Positions 37,192-45,020 of a DNA stretch of 64,000 nucleotides are shown in pieces. The notes beneath the pieces are model-generated. The model saw only the letters and a program-made list of their open reading frames with translations. It was not told where the DNA came from and searched no databases. The position numbers and the translations under genes are program-made. Source of the stretch: Sulfurisoma sp963709555. GTDB lineage: Bacteria > Pseudomonadota > Gammaproteobacteria > Burkholderiales > Rhodocyclaceae. The DNA is taken from positions 248,001 through 312,000 of the forward strand of contig CAVPWR010000003.1 in NCBI GenBank assembly GCA_963709555.1, given 5' to 3'. The stretch's first letter is position 1. Every line of letters starts with the position of its first letter.

Positions 37192-38247
37192 TTAGACGGC
37201 GAGGATGCGCTCGGCGATCGACTTGACGCCCGCGGGCGAGAGGTCGTCGGTGGCGAAGTTGGCAGCGGCGTCGTAGCCGGTGTAGTTCTTGCCCTGCGAC
37301 TTCTGGTAGAGCGGGTCGTAGTGATGCTCGAGCAGCTCGCCGAACAGGGCCGGGAACTCGCCGGCATTGGCCATGGCCTGCCAGCGGGCTATGGTCTCGT
37401 TGCTCTGCAGGCCCTTGAGGTGGACGATCTTGTCAGTGAGCAGCGCGGGATTGGCGAGGAAGTAATCGTAGTCGCGCAGCAGGAAATTCACTCGCGCGGC
37501 GGTGGTGGCCTCGATGCGCAGGCAGGAGGCGGCGCGGATCGAGTTAATTAGCGCGTCGGGCAGGTGCAGCATGCCGATGCGGCGGCTCTCGGCTTCGACA
37601 TAGACGGGGCGGGCGGGATCGAATGCGCTGAGTGTGGCGTAGAGCTGCGTCTCGAACATCCGCTGCGCCGGCTGCGGCGTGTCGGGCAGGGCACCGAGCA
37701 CCGAGCCTTTGTGCGCGGCGAGCGCCTCGAGGTGCAGCACCTGGGCGCCCATCCCGGCCAGAGCTTCGAGCACGCGGCTCTTGGCATTGCCGGTGGCGCC
37801 GGAGACGACGCGGTAGTCGAAACGCTGCGGCAGCGTGGTGAGCTCTTCGATGACGTGGCGCCGCCATGTCTTGTAGCCGCCGTCGAGGCGATGGGCGTCC
37901 CAGCCGATCTCGCGCAGGATGTAGGAGAAGGCGCCGGAGCGTTTGCCGCCGCGCCAGCAATAGACCAGCGGCCGCCATTCCCTGGGCTTGTCGAGGAAGC
38001 GCGCCTCGATGTGCTCGCCGATGTGGCGCGAGACGATGGCGGCGCCGATCTTCTTGGCTTCGAAGGCAGAGACCTGCTTGTAGATGGTGCCGACGCGGGC
38101 GCGCTCCTCGTTGTCGAGCACCGGGCAGTTGATCGCGCGCGGCAGGCGGTCGTCTTCGTACTCGGCCGGCGAACGGACGTCGATGATCTCGTCGAACTCG
38201 GCGAGTTGTGCTAGCGTGGCGAGCCCTTTCGGGCGTTTCTCGGACAT
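37192..38247 (-). CDS. mnmH: tRNA 2-selenouridine synthase MnmH (SelU)
   Basis: A 351-residue enzyme that replaces sulfur by selenium in 2-thiouridine at the wobble position of some tRNAs, through a geranylated intermediate. The N-terminal rhodanese domain has FDEIIDVRSPAEYEDDRLPRA and the catalytic Cys in LVYCWRGGKRSG. The C-terminal P-loop reads GATGNAKS, with Ala where the classic Walker A has Gly. Start is put at ATG 38247; a TTG 21 bp upstream is possible. It is divergent from selD, which makes its selenium donor. Confidence 0.92.
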   Translation of the reverse strand: MSEKRPKGLATLAQLAEFDEIIDVRSPAEYEDDRLPRAINCPVLDNEERARVGTIYKQVSAFEAKKIGAAIVSRHIGEHIEARFLDKPREWRPLVYCWRGGKRSGAFSYILREIGWDAHRLDGGYKTWRRHVIEELTTLPQRFDYRVVSGATGNAKSRVLEALAGMGAQVLHLEALAAHKGSVLGALPDTPQPAQRMFETQLYATLSAFDPARPVYVEAESRRIGMLHLPDALINSIRAASCLRIEATTAARVNFLLRDYDYFLANPALLTDKIVHLKGLQSNETIARWQAMANAGEFPALFGELLEHHYDPLYQKSQGKNYTGYDAAANFATDDLSPAGVKSIAERILAV

Positions 38248-38335
38248 ATTCTCGATGGACAAGATCAAACTGACACAATTCTAGTTCCGACATAACCTGC
38301 TGCGCAGATTAGTCTCCACTGAAAGTTCGCTCGTA

Positions 38336-39373
38336 ATGACCTCAAAGATTCAGCTCACTCACTTTTCCCATGGCGGCGGCTGCGGCTGCAAAATTGCTCC
38401 GGCCGTGCTTGCGCGCCTGATCGCCGAATCGCCATTGAAGACCGTGCCGGCCGACCTGCTGGTCGGTATCGAGAACTCCGACGACGCGGCGGTCTATCGC
38501 CTCAACGACACCCAGGCCATTGTCGCCACCACCGATTTCTTCACCCCCATCGTCGATGACCCGTGGGACTTCGGCCGCATCGCCGCGACCAACGCGCTGT
38601 CCGATGTCTATGCCATGGGTGCCAAGCCGATCTTCGCACTGGCCGTTGTCGGCATGCCGCTCGACAAGCTGCCGGAGGAGGTGATCCGCCAGATCCTCGC
38701 CGGCGGCGAATCGATCTGCGCCGAGGCCGGCATTCCCATCGCCGGCGGCCATTCGATCGATGTGGCGGAGCCGATCTACGGCCTGGTCGGACTGGGCGTG
38801 GTGCATCCGCTGAAAGTGAAGCGGAACAGCGCCGCCAAGGCCGGCGACGTGCTGATCCTCGGCAAGCCGCTGGGCATCGGCGTGCTGTCGGCGGCCTTGA
38901 AGAAGGGCCTGCTGACGCCGCACGGCTACGGCGAAATGATCCGCTGGACGACCAAGATCAATATCACTGGCGCCAAGTTGTCCGATATGGATGCGGTGCA
39001 CGCGGTGACCGATGTCACCGGTTTCGGCCTGGCCGGCCATCTGCTGGAAATCTGCCGCGGCTCCAAGCTGGCGGCCACGGTGGAATTCGACAGGCTGCCG
39101 CTGATCGCGGAGGCCGTGCAGCACGTCCAGGCCGGCATCGCCACCGGCGCCTCGACGCGTAACTGGGCTGGCTACGGCCACGAGGTGAAAATCGGTGGCG
39201 AGGAGTGGCGGCAGAAAATAGTCACCGATCCGCAGACCAGCGGCGGCCTGCTGGTGGCCTGCGCGGCCGAGGTCGCCGACGCTGTGCTGGCGGCCTTCCG
39301 CGCCGACGGATTCGGCGAGGCCGCGGTGATCGGTCGGCTGGAAAGCGGTGAAGCGCGCGTTACCGTGGTTTGA
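38336..39373 (+). CDS. selD: selenide, water dikinase SelD
   Basis: A 345-residue SelD, full length. It makes selenophosphate from selenide and ATP. The N-terminal catalytic motif is SHGGGCGCKIAP; both positions that can hold selenocysteine in other species are Cys here, so no UGA readthrough is needed. Further signatures are DDAAVYRLND, TTDFFTPIVDDPWDFGRIAA, TDVTGFGLAGH and TDPQTSGGLLVAC. The 88-bp gap to the divergent mnmH should hold both promoters. No selA, selB or selC is in the window, so the local use of selenophosphate is tRNA modification. Confidence 0.96.
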   Translation: MTSKIQLTHFSHGGGCGCKIAPAVLARLIAESPLKTVPADLLVGIENSDDAAVYRLNDTQAIVATTDFFTPIVDDPWDFGRIAATNALSDVYAMGAKPIFALAVVGMPLDKLPEEVIRQILAGGESICAEAGIPIAGGHSIDVAEPIYGLVGLGVVHPLKVKRNSAAKAGDVLILGKPLGIGVLSAALKKGLLTPHGYGEMIRWTTKINITGAKLSDMDAVHAVTDVTGFGLAGHLLEICRGSKLAATVEFDRLPLIAEAVQHVQAGIATGASTRNWAGYGHEVKIGGEEWRQKIVTDPQTSGGLLVACAAEVADAVLAAFRADGFGEAAVIGRLESGEARVTVV

Positions 39374-40045
39374 GGCGGCGGTCGCCGGCGGGCTCCCTCA
39401 GGAGCAGGGGCTGCAGCGCCGGCCAGACGTGGTCGAGTATCTTCGGCTGCGCGGCGGCGACCGGGTGCAGGCCGTCGGGCTGGAAATTGGTCCGTTCGTT
39501 GGCGACGGGTTCGAGCAGGAACGGCAGCAGCGGCAACTTTTCCTGTTTCGCCACGGCCGTGAATACCCGGGCGAACTCCGCGGTGTAATCGCTGCCATAG
39601 TTGGGCGGCAGGCGCATGCCGATCAGCAGCACGCGCGCCTTGCGGGCCTTGGAAAAACGCACCATCGCCACCAGATTGTCACGTAGCTGAGCCACCGGCA
39701 GGCCGCGCAGGCCATCGTTGGCGCCAAGCGCGATGACCACGACGGCGGGCCGGTGACGGTCGAGCGCGGCGGGCAGGCGGCTGCGGCCGCCGGCGCTGGT
39801 TTCGCCGCTGATGCTGGCGTTGGCGACGGCATGGGGCAGTTTTCCGGCCCGCAGGCGCTGCTCGAGCAGCGCTGGCCAGGCCTGGCCGTTGGCGAGGCCG
39901 AAACCGGCGGAGAGGCTGTCGCCGAAGATGAGGATGGTCGGTGCTGCCGTAGCGCAGCGCCAGCGCTGTGCGTCCCTTCGGGAACATTTGCCAAGGCGGG
40001 CAAGACGGATGACAGCAACAGGGAAGCGAGCAGAATACGCAGCAT
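39360..40045 (-). CDS. tesA: arylesterase/thioesterase I-like SGNH hydrolase, frameshifted near 39950-39990
   Basis: A periplasmic GDSL lipase/esterase of about 227 residues. The signal peptide (MLRILLASLLLSSVLPALA) starts at ATG 40045; the mature enzyme is in the next frame, with catalytic Ser in ILIFGDSLSAGFGL, ALGANDGLRGLP (oxyanion Asn) and the C-terminal Asp/His in DGLHPVAAAQP. One base is gained or lost between about 39950 and 39990. It is divergent from the ybbA-like gene, as in E. coli tesA-ybbA, and the two start codons overlap within CATG at 40043-40046. Function is inferred from the family: lysophospholipase/thioesterase activity. Confidence 0.88.
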
Positions 40046-40712
40046 GGAACACATGATCGAAGTCGAAACCCTGGGCAAGGTAGTGCAGAGCGGTGGCGGC
40101 CCGCTGACGATTCTGCACGAGATTTCCTTTGCGGTGGCGCCGGGCGAGGCCGTGGCCATCGTCGGCGCCTCCGGTTCGGGCAAGTCCACGCTGCTCGGTC
40201 TGCTCGCCGGGCTGGACCTGCCCTCACACGGCAGCATCAGGCTGGGCGGGCAAAATCTGGCCGCGCTCGACGAGGATGCGCGCGCCAGCCTGCGTGGCCG
40301 TCTGCTCGGTTTCGTCTTCCAGTCCTTCCAGTTGCTGCCGGCGCTGACCGCGCTGGAAAACGTCATGCTGCCGCTCGAACTGGCGGGGCTGGCGGATGCG
40401 CGCGCCAGCGCCTCGGCGATGCTCGAGCGGGTCGGCCTCGGCCACCGCCTCGACCACTACCCCAAGCACCTGTCGGGCGGCGAGCAGCAACGGGTGGCGC
40501 TGGCCCGCGCCTTCGGCGTGAAACCGAAATTGCTGCTGGCCGACGAGCCGACGGGCAACCTCGATGCCGGCACCGGCGGCGAGATCATCGACCTCATGTT
40601 CGAAATGAACCGCGAGGCTGGCACCACATTGGTGCTGGTCACCCACGACGAAGCGCTGGCGCACCGCTGCGGCCGCACCATCCGCCTGGCCGGCGGGCGC
40701 CTGATTTCCTGA
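40044..40712 (+). CDS. ybbA: ABC transporter ATP-binding protein, YbbA/LolD-like
   Basis: A 222-residue MacB/LolD-type ATPase: Walker A in IVGASGSGKSTLL, Q loop FVFQSFQLLPALTALENVMLPLELAG, signature LSGGEQQRVALARAF, Walker B LLLADEPTGNLD. This matches YbbA, which in E. coli pairs with the permease YbbP and lies divergent to tesA. Here no ybbP follows; instead two hypothetical genes are next, so the ATPase is an orphan in this window. Start is ATG 40044 (or 40053, MIEVETLGK). Confidence 0.9.
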   Translation: MEHMIEVETLGKVVQSGGGPLTILHEISFAVAPGEAVAIVGASGSGKSTLLGLLAGLDLPSHGSIRLGGQNLAALDEDARASLRGRLLGFVFQSFQLLPALTALENVMLPLELAGLADARASASAMLERVGLGHRLDHYPKHLSGGEQQRVALARAFGVKPKLLLADEPTGNLDAGTGGEIIDLMFEMNREAGTTLVLVTHDEALAHRCGRTIRLAGGRLIS

Positions 40713-40724
40713 AAGGAGCGGCAG

Positions 40725-40925
40725 ATGAACCCCATCGATCCCCATGTCTATCTGCACCAGGTCGCGCTGAAAATGAAGGATCCGAACGCCCTCAAGGAAC
40801 GGGGCGAAATCGAGACAGTGCTCGACGAGGTCGAGTATCTGTACGAGATCCTCGATCCGGAGATGCAGGGCGGCGCCGAACAACTGATGGCGCAGTTGCG
40901 CGCCCGGCTGGAGCAGGCCGGCTGA
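40725..40925 (+). CDS. small hypothetical protein
   Basis: A 66-residue acidic, helical protein (MNPIDPHVYLHQVALKMKDP... EYLYEILDPEMQGGAEQLMAQL). GAAAGGAG lies about 6 bp before its ATG, a strong ribosome-binding site, so it is probably real. I do not recognise the family. It is 12 bp after the ybbA-like gene and its stop overlaps the next start (TGATG), so the three genes form one operon. Confidence 0.65.
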   Translation: MNPIDPHVYLHQVALKMKDPNALKERGEIETVLDEVEYLYEILDPEMQGGAEQLMAQLRARLEQAG

Positions 40926-41797
40926 TGTCGCACCGCCGCTATGCCTTGCGGCGGCTCAATCCCTTTCGCGGCATCACCCGCGTGGTCGAAGTGACCGATG
41001 GTGGCGTGGCTCGCGCCGCCTCGACCGACGGCGTCAATTGGGAACTGCAGGTACTCACCGAACGTCCGGTGGGCTGGGGCAGCCTCAACCTCGGCCGCAC
41101 CGAGACGCTGTACTTCCGCTACGGCGTCTGGTCGGAGGAGGAGGGACTGGCCCGCTATCCCGTGCATCCGGCCCTGGAGCGCCAGCGGTTGCACCGCGCC
41201 GCGGAGCGGCTGGTCGAGGTGCTGAGCGCCGCGCCGGCCGCCGGCTGCGACGAAACCAGCGATCGCTACGAGTGCTGGCTGCTCGATGCGGCAGACCAGC
41301 GGCCGCTGGCGCTGCTGGCCGCCGCAGCCACGGCGGAGACGATTCCGGCGCATGTCGCGTCGCGCTGGCATGCCGCGCCCGGCGACGCCGAAAGCCTCGC
41401 GGGGCTGGGCCGCGAACGGGCCGAAACGCTGGAACGGATGGTGGCGCGGCTGGCCGGGCCGGCCGCGTGGTTCGAGCGGAAATCCGGTGGCGCCGGGCAA
41501 AAAGTCGGCGCTGGCGACACGGTGATGTTGCCTGCGGACGTCTTTCCCGAACTCATGGTCACCGAAGCATGGCCTGACCCGGATGCGGCTGCTGCCGTGG
41601 CGGCCTACATCGACTGGCTGGCACCGCGACTGCTGATGCTGCCGCTGGCGGCGGCGACCCGTGCCCGGCTGGAGCGCGCGGCGGCCGCGCAGCCGGACGC
41701 GGTGGCGCATTTCTTCCGCCTCTATCCGGCCGTCAGCGATCCTTATCTGATGAATTCGCTGCGGGTGCAGGCGCGCCTGAATCAGGCGGCCGGCTGA
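40925..41797 (+). CDS. conserved hypothetical protein with repeat-derived insertion
   Basis: A 290-residue protein (MSHRRYALRRLNPFRGITRVVEVTDGGVARAASTDGVNWEL...). It has two regions: an N-terminal beta-rich part with ISTDGVNWEIQ-like text and a C-terminal helical part ending LYPAVSDPYLMNSLRVQARL. I cannot name it. The dispersed repeat at 41499-41527 adds KVGAGDTVMLP between a helical region and FPELMVTEAWPDP. It ends 16 bp inside the convergent hpnE gene. Operon context with an ABC ATPase gives no clear role. Confidence 0.7.
   Translation: MSHRRYALRRLNPFRGITRVVEVTDGGVARAASTDGVNWELQVLTERPVGWGSLNLGRTETLYFRYGVWSEEEGLARYPVHPALERQRLHRAAERLVEVLSAAPAAGCDETSDRYECWLLDAADQRPLALLAAAATAETIPAHVASRWHAAPGDAESLAGLGRERAETLERMVARLAGPAAWFERKSGGAGQKVGAGDTVMLPADVFPELMVTEAWPDPDAAAAVAAYIDWLAPRLLMLPLAAATRARLERAAAAQPDAVAHFFRLYPAVSDPYLMNSLRVQARLNQAAG
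41499..41527 (+). repeat. KVG-type dispersed repeat, copy 8
   Basis: AAAAAGTCGGCGCTGGCGAC followed by ACGGTGATG, read in frame as KVGAGDTVM. The TGATG end is shared with copies 1 and 10 (GTGAT, GCGATG). Confidence 0.75.
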
Positions 41798-43074
41798 AGC
41801 AGCGCGTGCGCCGCGGCGACGCCGCTGCGCACGGCAGCCTCGATGGTCGCGGGGTAATCGCCGGCGACGTAATCGCCGGCCAGCATCAGCCCCGGCAGCG
41901 GCGTCGAAGTCTGCGGCCGCGACATGCCGGGTGTGCAGGCGAAGGTGGCGCGCTTCTCGGTGATGACGCGGCTCCAGCGCGGCGCTGCGATGCCGGGCAG
42001 GATGCGGGCGACTTCGGCGTGGATCGCGGCGGCGAGCGCGTCATGGTCCATCGCCTCGTGGCGGCCGTGGGCGGAGATCACAGCGGAAATCAGGCCCGGC
42101 TGGCCGTAGATCCGGCCCCGGTCGAACAGCCATTGCGCCGCCGTTGTCCCCGTTGCGTTGGCGACGCCGACCATGGGGAAGGGCAGCCGCACGCTTTCCG
42201 CGTAGGCCAGATAGACGCCGACGATGGGCTCCCATTCGAAACGGCTCACCTGCTCGACGATCGCCGTCATTTCCGGCAGGCCGGCGACGAGTTTCGGCAG
42301 GTGCTGCGGCGCGACCGCGAGGATGAGCTTGTCGTAGGGGCCGTGGTTGTCCAGTTGAAAGCCAGCGGCATCTCGGGTGATCGCGCCGATGCGCGATTCA
42401 CGCCGGACTTCGCCGCCTTGCGCGGCGACGAAAGCGGCAGCGGGCTCGGGAAACAGCCGCGAGAAATCCACCGTCGGCAGCAGGAAGTCGGATGCCGCGC
42501 GGCCGGCGGCGAGGCTGTCGCGCAGGACGTTGGCGAAGACCTGCATGGAGGCCTGCTCGATCGGCGTATTGAGCGCGGCGACGCAGAGCGGCTCCCACAG
42601 GTAGCGCACGAGGCGCTCGGGCTGGCGCTGCCGGCGGAAGTGCTCGGCGGCGGGAATATCCTCGGTCAGGCGGAACTGCGTGCGCTTCAGTTCCTGCATG
42701 AAACGGATGGCGGCGAACTTTTCCGGCCACGACAGGCCGCGGGCCGCGAGCAGCGCCCAGGCGAGATGCAGCGGCGCCGGCAGGCGGGGCGCGGCGATCA
42801 ACAACTCGCCGGGGTATTCGAGGTGCAGGGCACGACGGCGCAGCAGGTGCTCGGGATCGGCGCCGACGAGGGTCATCAGCCGCAGCGTCTCGCGGTAGGC
42901 GCCGACGAAAATGTGGGCGCCGTTGTCGACCGTGAGCCCTTCGAGTTCGACCGCGCGGGCCCGTCCGCCCAGTGTGCGCGAGGCTTCGAAGACGGTGACC
43001 TTGTGCCCTGCGGCGGCCAGTTCGGCGGCGGCGGCCATGCCGGCATAGCCGGCGCCGACGATGGCGATATTCAC
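41782..43074 (-). CDS. hpnE: hydroxysqualene dehydroxylase HpnE (FAD-dependent)
   Basis: A 430-residue FAD amine-oxidase-type protein. It starts at GTG 43074 overlapping the hpnD stop (GTGA), giving MNIAIVGAGYAGMAAAAELA, the dinucleotide-binding GxGxxG. GGRARAVELEGLTVDNGAHIFVGAY and a C-terminal LMLAGDYVAGDYPATIEAAVRSG (FAD-contact) fit HpnE. It converts hydroxysqualene to squalene, the last step of the HpnCDE route. Together with hpnD and hpnC it supplies squalene for hopanoids; the cyclase gene is not in this window. Confidence 0.94.
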   Translation of the reverse strand: MNIAIVGAGYAGMAAAAELAAAGHKVTVFEASRTLGGRARAVELEGLTVDNGAHIFVGAYRETLRLMTLVGADPEHLLRRRALHLEYPGELLIAAPRLPAPLHLAWALLAARGLSWPEKFAAIRFMQELKRTQFRLTEDIPAAEHFRRQRQPERLVRYLWEPLCVAALNTPIEQASMQVFANVLRDSLAAGRAASDFLLPTVDFSRLFPEPAAAFVAAQGGEVRRESRIGAITRDAAGFQLDNHGPYDKLILAVAPQHLPKLVAGLPEMTAIVEQVSRFEWEPIVGVYLAYAESVRLPFPMVGVANATGTTAAQWLFDRGRIYGQPGLISAVISAHGRHEAMDHDALAAAIHAEVARILPGIAAPRWSRVITEKRATFACTPGMSRPQTSTPLPGLMLAGDYVAGDYPATIEAAVRSGVAAAHALLQPAA

Positions 43075-43913
43075 GCCGCGATCCAGGTCTTGAGTGCGAG
43101 CCAGATCTTGCGCGCCGGCGGCAGCGAGACGTGCGCGCGCAGCACCGGGTAGCCGTCGCGGGCGATTTCCTCGAGCAGCGTGCGGTAGATGGCGGCCATG
43201 ATGAGGCCGGCGCGCTGGTTCCTGCGGTCGGCTGCTGGCAGCTGCTCCATGGCCTTGGCGTAGTAGCCGCGGGCGCGTTCGGCCTGGAAGGCCATCAGCG
43301 CCTTGAACGCTTCCGTTTCGCGGCTGTTGAGGATGTCGGCTTCCGTCACGCCGAAGCGCGCCAGCTCGTCCTGCGGCAGGTAGATGCGGCCGCGCCGCGC
43401 GTCCTCGCCGACGTCGCGGATGATGTTGGTGAGCTGGAAGGCGAGCCCGAGGTCGTGGGCGTACTTGAGGGTGCGGCGGTCGGTGTAGCCGAAGATCTCG
43501 GCGGCGAGCAGGCCGACCACGCTGGCGACGCGGTAGCAGTAGAGGTGCAGCGCCTTGAAGTCGGTGTAGCGTGTCTGCTCCAGGTCCATTTCCATGCCGT
43601 CGATGATCTCGGCCAGCTGCTCGGTCGGAATGGCGAAACGGGCACGGGCAGCCTGCAGCGCCTGCATGACGGGATGGCTGGGCCCGTTGTTCCCATTGCC
43701 GTCGAGCGCGGCGACCTCGGTGCGCCACCAGGCCAGCTTGATCCGGGCCACGGCGGGATCGCTGCATTCGTCGACGGCGTCGTCGACTTCGCGGCAGAAG
43801 GCGTATAGCGCGGTGATGGCCTGGCGCCGCTCGCGCGGCAGGAAGCGGAAGCTGTAGTAGAAGCTGGAGCCGCTGGCGGCGGCGCGGTCTTCGCAGTATT
43901 CGTCGGGGGTCAT
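43071..43913 (-). CDS. hpnD: presqualene diphosphate synthase HpnD
   Basis: A 280-residue squalene/phytoene-synthase-fold enzyme that condenses two farnesyl diphosphates. The two Asp-rich motifs are visible: FCREVDDAVDECSD and IIRDVGEDARRGRIYLPQDEL. The start MTPDEYCEDRAAASGSSFYYSF at 43913 is the family start; an in-frame upstream ATG at 43970 adds residues from the intergenic repeat and is unlikely. It overlaps hpnE by 4 bp. Confidence 0.95.
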   Translation of the reverse strand: MTPDEYCEDRAAASGSSFYYSFRFLPRERRQAITALYAFCREVDDAVDECSDPAVARIKLAWWRTEVAALDGNGNNGPSHPVMQALQAARARFAIPTEQLAEIIDGMEMDLEQTRYTDFKALHLYCYRVASVVGLLAAEIFGYTDRRTLKYAHDLGLAFQLTNIIRDVGEDARRGRIYLPQDELARFGVTEADILNSRETEAFKALMAFQAERARGYYAKAMEQLPAADRRNQRAGLIMAAIYRTLLEEIARDGYPVLRAHVSLPPARKIWLALKTWIAA

Positions 43914-43942
43914 GATGTGCGCCGGGCCGTCCCAAGCACATC

Positions 43943-44032
43943 GCGCCCCCCGGTGGGGGGCAGCGTCCACAAGGGATACCGTCCCCGGCTACGCCGGGGA
44001 CATAAGCCGAGTTTTCGAGCGTGGGGGGCCAT
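43943..44032. repeat. GC-rich intergenic repeat between hpnD and hpnC
   Basis: It starts GCGCCCCCCGGTGGGGGGCA and ends GAGCGTGGGGGGCCAT, as does the element at 53871-53915. Here about 45 extra bases lie inside, including a perfect 9-bp hairpin GTCCCCGGC-TAC-GCCGGGGAC (43981-44001) and CCGAGTTTTC, which resembles the end of the KVG-type repeat in reverse. No gene is seen. Confidence 0.65.
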
Positions 44033-44034
44033 TC

Positions 44035-44856
44035 TCATAGCGCGCGGGCGAAAACGAGCGGCCAGTCGAGGGCACCGAGCACCGGACGACGTGAAAACAC
44101 ATCGTAGCCCACGGCCTCGATCTTGTCGAGGATGCGCAGGCCGCCGGCGACGATGGCGCGGATCTCCAGTCCGATGCGCCCGGGCAGCCGGCGGCCGAGC
44201 GGGGCGCCTTCGAGCATCAGGGCGCGGGCGCGCTCGACCTGGAAGCGCATGAGTCCCGAAAACTCGGCGCTGGCGCTACGGTGGCAAACCGCAGCGTCGC
44301 TCACCTTGAAGCGTGCCATTTCGTCCTGCGGCAGGTAGATCCGCGGCACCGGCTTGGTGGCGTCGATGCCCACGTCCTGCCAGTGGTTGATGAGCTGCAG
44401 CGCCGAGCAGACGGCGTCGGACTGGCGCAGGTTTTCCGGCGTGGCGGCGCCGAACAGGTGCAACAGCAGGCGCCCGACCGGATCGGCCGAGCGGCGGCAG
44501 TAGTCCAGCAGTTCGGCGTAATCGGCGTAGCGCGTCTTCGCCACGTCCTGGGAAAAGGCGTCGAGCAGGTCGCGGAAGAGCTGCAGCGGCAGGGCGTAGT
44601 CGGCGATGACCGGGCGCAGCCGCAGGAAAACCGGGTGATCGGTGGGGGTGCCGGCGGCGATGGCATCGAGTTCGCGGCGGTAGCCATCGAGCAGGTCGAT
44701 GCGCTCGGCGGCGGGCAGGTCGCCCTCGTCGGCGAAGTCGTCGGCGCTGCGGGCGAAGGCGTAGATGGCGGCGACCGGTCCGCGCAGCCGGGCCGGCAGC
44801 AGAACGGATGCAACGGGGAAGTTTTCGTAATGGGAGCGATGAAGGTCGGCGGCCAT
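44035..44856 (-). CDS. hpnC: hydroxysqualene synthase HpnC
   Basis: A 273-residue member of the squalene/phytoene synthase fold, the first gene of the hpnCDE set. Asp-rich motifs are FARSADDFADEGDLPAAERID and NHWQDVGIDATKPVPRIYLPQDE. It converts presqualene diphosphate to hydroxysqualene. It is followed after 121 bp of repeat-containing sequence by hpnD. tRNA-Leu is divergent, starting 36 bp upstream. Confidence 0.94.
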   Translation of the reverse strand: MAADLHRSHYENFPVASVLLPARLRGPVAAIYAFARSADDFADEGDLPAAERIDLLDGYRRELDAIAAGTPTDHPVFLRLRPVIADYALPLQLFRDLLDAFSQDVAKTRYADYAELLDYCRRSADPVGRLLLHLFGAATPENLRQSDAVCSALQLINHWQDVGIDATKPVPRIYLPQDEMARFKVSDAAVCHRSASAEFSGLMRFQVERARALMLEGAPLGRRLPGRIGLEIRAIVAGGLRILDKIEAVGYDVFSRRPVLGALDWPLVFARAL

Positions 44857-44892
44857 GAGCGCGGGCAGTATATCGGGTAAAATCGGCCGTTC

Positions 44893-44977
44893 GCGAGGGT
44901 GGCGGAATTGGTAGACGCACTGGATTTAGGTTCCAGCGCCGCGAGGCGTAAGGGTTCGAGTCCCTTCCTTCGCACCA
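44893..44977 (+). tRNA. tRNA-Leu (anticodon TAG)
   Basis: Acceptor stem GCGAGGG (44893-44899) pairs with CCTTCGC (44967-44973, one G-T pair). The anticodon arm CTGGA, loop TTTAGGT, TCCAG gives anticodon TAG at 44927-44929, reading CUA and related codons. The long variable arm (CGCCGCGAGGCG) is typical of class II tRNA-Leu, and CCA is encoded at 44975-44977. Length is 85 nt. Confidence 0.97.
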
Positions 44978-45020
44978 CCCCACAGATCATCAAATTCAGC
45001 AAGTCAATCAAGGATTCTTC

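Noticed and set aside
38336..38400. Possible selenocysteine in SelD
   Set aside because: Both candidate positions are encoded by TGC (Cys) and there is no in-frame TGA.
39189..39210. GAAAATCGGTGGCGAGG in selD as a further KVG-type repeat
   Set aside because: It fits normal SelD coding at that place and lacks the AGTCGGCGC core; similarity is limited to a few bases.
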